A DNA stretch of 64,000 nucleotides from Erodium maritimum (Eukaryota > Streptophyta > Magnoliopsida > Geraniales > Geraniaceae): the NCBI GenBank assembly GCA_963921825.1, contig OY997588.1:66050617-66114616 (forward strand). Reading direction: 5' to 3'. The position numbers and the translations under genes are program-made. This document shows positions 60,001 to 64,000 of the stretch, one piece after another. The notes beneath the pieces are model-generated. The model was given only the letters and a program-made list of their open reading frames with translations. It ran no database searches and had not been told where the DNA came from. How positions within the stretch are numbered: the first letter of the stretch is position 1; the number at the start of each line of letters is the position of its first letter.

Positions 60001-61143
60001 GCTCCGCTAATACGCACGATACCCATAGGACGGGGAGGTAGTAAGGTGTTGATGATTGGGAGGTATCGGACATGATCCGTTTTTACTTGTCCGGTTGTGT
60101 TCAAAACTTTGGCACATCCTAGATGCGATGAGCACATCAACTAAATTCCAAATGCAATGATACCTCAAATTACATCCAATGTAATTCTTCCTTTGAACCC
60201 GTCTACTACATCCAATGCAATGATGGTTCTAAGGGTTCACAAATAAGGATTAAAACTCCAATTTTATCTTTGCATGTGAGGTGATATGCTCGGTAAAAAA
60301 AGGTTAAAGCATGCAATTCTAAAACACATAGAATTAATCATGCATAAACTAAACCAAGCATAAAGCGATAAATGTGCACATAATAGCCCCCTAAACTAAC
60401 TCCCACTAGCTTCTTGAGCTCCATCGAGTCCAAGCCGATGCCAACACCCGGAAAGCCACCAAATGACCTTTTCGCCCTTTCTTCGTCTTGAGAAAAATAT
60501 TACAATTTAATACACGACTCGTAGGTCGGGAATAAATAAATATTACAAATAAGTGGTTCGACGACCACACGTTGAAAGAATAATTACACGCTAACTCTAA
60601 CGGCTCGCAGGCCGTGAAAAGCGATAAATAATTAAAACGAGCTCGGGGCTATAATGTGCATCATGCCAACATCACATCACACATTGTGTTATCAAACAAT
60701 CATGTGATTTTCCAGTTTTATTTAATAGCCAAGTTTCAAAATTTTTTGATGCTCGGTTTATCGAAACCGTTCAAAAATGAAACTTTTGAACATTTGATCT
60801 TCGAGTTCGTCATGACGGTTCCAAACTCGTCATAACTAACAAAACGGTTTAGCCTTTGCATATCAACCATCCAATGGTCATGCTTTGCCTAGCTCCGTCC
60901 AACGGAGCCCCGTTCGGTCCCGGTTTCGGCTCCCCGAGAGTCCCGCTCCCGAGACCCGAAAAATCAAATTATTTTCAAAATTTTCAGATTTGAAATAATT
61001 TTCAAAAATTCATTTTACATGCATTAAATCCATAAACAAGAATTTAAAACATGTTATCAAACAAGTTGGCAAATTAACATGCATAAACCGTAACTTTCAA
61101 CACCGGCTTGTGAATCCCAAAGGTAGCACGGCTCTGATACCAC

Positions 61144-61926
61144 TGTTGGGTCTCGAGGTAGGGTTGGAGATGAACCAACTCGCAGCAGAAGATCAATGAA
61201 AACCAAGAGACAATTAATCCATGAAACAATTAACAAAGAGTGGATTCACAAGAGAAAAATTCAGCACTATTTCTTACCAAAACAAGAACACCGGGTAACG
61301 AATGATTGGCTTGAGTCTCCAAGATGCCTACGTATTCACATGGGAATCAAAGCCACGTAGTTCTTCTCTTTGAGGACTCAAGAACACAAAAATTGAGGTG
61401 GGAACTAGCCAAACCCGAAATTGCCATGGAGAGGAGGGAGAAGTTGTGTTTCCTATTCTTGTCTTGTGTTTGTTATGTTGAAAAAAGATGACTTAAACAA
61501 AACAAACCCCATACTTGTCCAACTAAAGGCATGGGACAAGCATGGTGACAAGTAAGGTGTAAATAGGACAAAGTATGACTAGACAAGATTGAGTTAGGTG
61601 ATGAATCACCAACACCTTAATCCTTGTCTTGCTTACTTAGTACTAATTAATCAAGACTTGATTAATTAGTTCCATAGGCCTTGGTTGCATGGGTCTTTCA
61701 TGGGCCTCTTGGAACATGGCCCGTGGCCATTTCCAACGAGGTCCCGTGATTTGCTCATCGCCTCCAAGCCTTCCATACCAGAAATGTCCAACATTATCCG
61801 ACGCGATCAATCCCAAGACTCCAAGCCTTGTCTTGATCCGTAAAGTCCTATTCACTTACGGGCATATGAACCAAAACCTAGTTTTGGTCATGTCCCGAGA
61901 CAACCCCCTTTTGGCCATTCTCCATA
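61144..61926 (-). repeat. 5' LTR of Copia copy 3, first part only
   Basis: 783 bp match the corresponding LTR part of copy 2, then a Gypsy LTR begins. The primer site GGTATCAGAGCC lies just inside at about 61127-61143. Confidence 0.85.
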
Positions 61927-64000
61927 TGTAATAACCACTTCCGGTCAACGCCAGTCAAACCTGCGAAAAACAGGAAAATTTAAAAAATTGTAAGACAGAC
62001 ACTTAAGTTAACCTAAATTGACCCCGAGGGTCATACCGGACTTAAGTTGACCCCGTTATCGACCAAAGTGAGTTCCGGGGGACTCAGGGCAACTTTCTGA
62101 TCAATTTGGGAAATGTTGACTTTTCGCTGGAAAAGTCAACCGAGCGACGTTTTGGTCCATTCGAGGACCTTTTTGGATCCAAAAAGCTTATCCGTCGTCG
62201 CAGCGGTCTTAATTGAGCCGTTTCCTTGTAGCCCGCCAAGTTTCGTAATTTCTTGGAAAAAGTGACCGTTCAGGGCCCGAAATGTCCGATTTTCGCGAAT
62301 CTGATTGGAAAATATCAAGTAGATATTTTCCAAAAGGTGTGGGACCCACCTTGCCACTTGTCCAACAAGTGGTGGTGTTAGTTTTGGGGGGAAAATGAGT
62401 GATGTGGGGCTATATGTGGCCGGCCACCTATCAAAAAAAGGGAGAAAAAAATAGAAAAAAAGGAGTTAGTGTTAGAAAAGAGACGAGAGAGTTTAGAGAG
62501 AGAAGGAGAAAGGAGTTAGGGTTGGGAGAGATTGAACCTTTGGATCGTCTCAAGACAAGGAGCAAGCATCTTCCCCTCGTCTTCCTCTACGGTTTGTACT
62601 AAACCGATCGTTGTTTTGGTAATTTTCACATGTTAGGGTTTGGGTTTAATTGATGAGTTAGGGTTGAAGTAAGATTGGGGGTTTGTTGGAGACGTTTTAG
62701 AGGTGTTTGGAGGTATGATTGAACGTTTTCCGGCGACCGGGAGCTCGGGAGGAGCTACGGCCACCATAGGAGGTGGCTGGCCGAGCCCCATTGGAACCCT
62801 AGGGCCCACGGCCAAGTGGGCCGGGTGGGGCCCACGTGCTCGGGTGATCGGGTTTAGTGTTCGGGAGGTTTAAAACGTTCCCCGGATCAATTATCCTTAA
62901 CCGAATCGAAATTTGGAATTAAATTGGAGAAGTTGTAATTAACGGGTTTTAGAAACTTTAAACGTTAACTAATTGACTCGGAAGTCGGAATTCGATTCCG
63001 TCAAGTGCATTGGGTTCCTTGATCTATTCTAAGACCGTAGAAACGAAAACGGGGGCTTTTGGAGCCCCGGAAGGCCATTTACAAAACCCGGGCAGATTCG
63101 CCATGTCGGGCGAATCGGGCCTTTACGGGTCCTTTATCGACAGTGTCGAGCAATTGGGAAGTTTGGGAGTGATCGACATTCTCGGGGTTACGTTTGGGCG
63201 TTAAGTTTATTAAATTTCGGTTTATTCCTACTAGTTTAAAAGTGCTTTGAAATTTGTGTTCTTTTAGATCGTACCGCGGACCGAGGCAAGGGAAAGCTGG
63301 GTGAGTGACTGAGGTCACACCGGATCTCGTCGGTTGGTTTTTGGAGAACTTACTCGAGGTAGGGAAAAGTAGCCGGATCTCGGCCCTGACTAGGGAAAGT
63401 TACCTGTAGAATTGCATGTGACACCGGGGTGTCGTGGGTTATTTAGGTTATCGAATATTAGAAAAGCATGATACGGGATTGTAGAAATTATTACAAAAGC
63501 ATGTGATACTTAGTAGTGTCGTAGGAGCAGAGAACTTAGAGTTATTAGAATTACTGGAGGCATATGACCATGCCCGGAGGTTGTTTGTGAAACTAGTGAT
63601 CTTAGGACTGTTGGAGGCATTAATTATGTCGGAGGTTGTTGTGTATTATCATTGTTGAGTTTTGGGTGGCCTTGAGAGCCCGTGTTATTATTATTGAGTT
63701 TTGGGTGGCCTTGAGGGCCCGTGTTATTATTATTGAGTTTTGGGTGGCCTTGAGAGCCCGTGTTATTATCGTTGAGTCTTGGGTGGCCATGAGAGCCCGT
63801 GTTATTATTATTGGAGTTTGGGTGGCCGTGAGTGCCCGTGGGGTTGCGAACCCGTACTTTACCGTTGGTGTCTTGGGTGGCCATGAGGGCCCGTAGGGTT
63901 GTTGAACCCGTGTTTTGTTATTGTTGTCTTGGTGGCCTTGAGTGCCTGTGGAGTTGGGACTTGTGTCGTTACTGTCTGTTGAACTTTGTTTGTGATTGTG
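61927..64000. mobile_element. Ty3/Gypsy (Tekay-like) LTR, runs off the window
   Basis: It starts TGTAATAACC inside the 5' LTR of Copia copy 3 and parallels the solo LTR at 29055-32384: shared GACCCCGAGGGTCATA, GACTCAGGGCAACTTT, CGAGCGACGTTTTGGTCC, and the GAGGTAGGGAAAAGTA block. Whether it is a solo LTR or the end of a full element cannot be seen. Confidence 0.85.
63655..63950. repeat. 39-bp tandem repeat in the Gypsy LTR
   Basis: About seven units with TTGGGTGGCC.TGAG.GCCC (starts near 63661, 63700, 63738, 63777), joined by GTTATTATTATT. Open on both strands as a repetitive peptide, which I treat as an effect of the repeat. Confidence 0.9.

Larger units (their letters stand above)
51356..61926 (-). 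mobile_element. Ty1/Copia element, copy 3, minus strand, incomplete in window
   Basis: Same family as copies 1 and 2. The 3' LTR is 51356-53041. The 5' LTR starts at 61144 and is interrupted at 61927 by a Gypsy LTR. The interior carries a solo Gypsy LTR at 54923-58022. GTTTC precedes it at 51351-51355, but the matching duplication is outside the window. Worn interior like the others, with roughly ten breaks besides the insertions; more diverged than copy 2. Confidence 0.9.

Noticed and set aside
63624-63896. 86-codon repetitive frames on both strands
   Set aside because: They are produced by the 39-bp tandem repeat in the Gypsy LTR and carry no domain.

Overview
This window is nuclear DNA of a flowering plant, probably a dicot-like angiosperm; the species cannot be read from the sequence. 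The evidence is one intron-containing host gene (a plant MBD4-like DNA glycosylase), an endogenous pararetrovirus of the florendovirus type, Ty1/Copia elements with 1.7 kb LTRs, Ty3/Gypsy LTRs of about 3 kb, L1-type LINEs, and several MITE families. There are no bacterial-type operons, rRNA genes or CRISPR arrays, and I recognised no tRNA gene. More than 80% of the window is mobile DNA.

Layout. 1-3300: AT-rich DNA with a small tandem repeat and weak signs of a minus-strand gene (possible exons at 226-352 and 2259-2329, promoter near 2960). 3320-5708: a LINE-like element carrying a non-autonomous hAT element (4303-5114, 8-bp target duplication). 5709-6018: a MITE in a (TA)n tract. 6019-22513: about one genome length (8.0 kb) of a florendovirus-like sequence, split by a young Copia element (copy 1, 10829-19291) and bounded by a 57-bp inverted repeat. 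22570-24143: a second LINE-like element with a Tourist-like MITE. 24287-28214: the MBD4-like gene, minus strand, three exons, 1000 codons.

28383-42718 is a nested block directly upstream of that gene. A short L1-type LINE with a 13-bp target duplication contains a Tourist-like MITE, a solo Gypsy LTR (29055-32384, duplication CAACA) and Copia copy 2 (32540-40956, duplication TAAGG). 42732-51355: old DNA with a broken Harbinger transposase, Gypsy-like remnants, a second copy of the (TA)n MITE, a 1.24 kb (TA)n-inserted element made of repeats, and a LINE ORF2 fragment. 51356 to past 61926: Copia copy 3, itself holding a solo Gypsy LTR (54923-58022) and cut at 61927 by another Gypsy LTR that runs off the window.

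The one cellular function supported here is base-excision repair of T:G and U:G mismatches by the MBD4-like glycosylase. The rest records successive insertions. Their order can be read from the nesting: LINEs and virus first, Gypsy LTRs and Copia later. The three Copia insertions are one family, share the same worn interior, and have LTRs only about 0.7-1.5% diverged, which suggests mobilisation in trans. LTR elements and the virus are treated as fossils and described only at that level.
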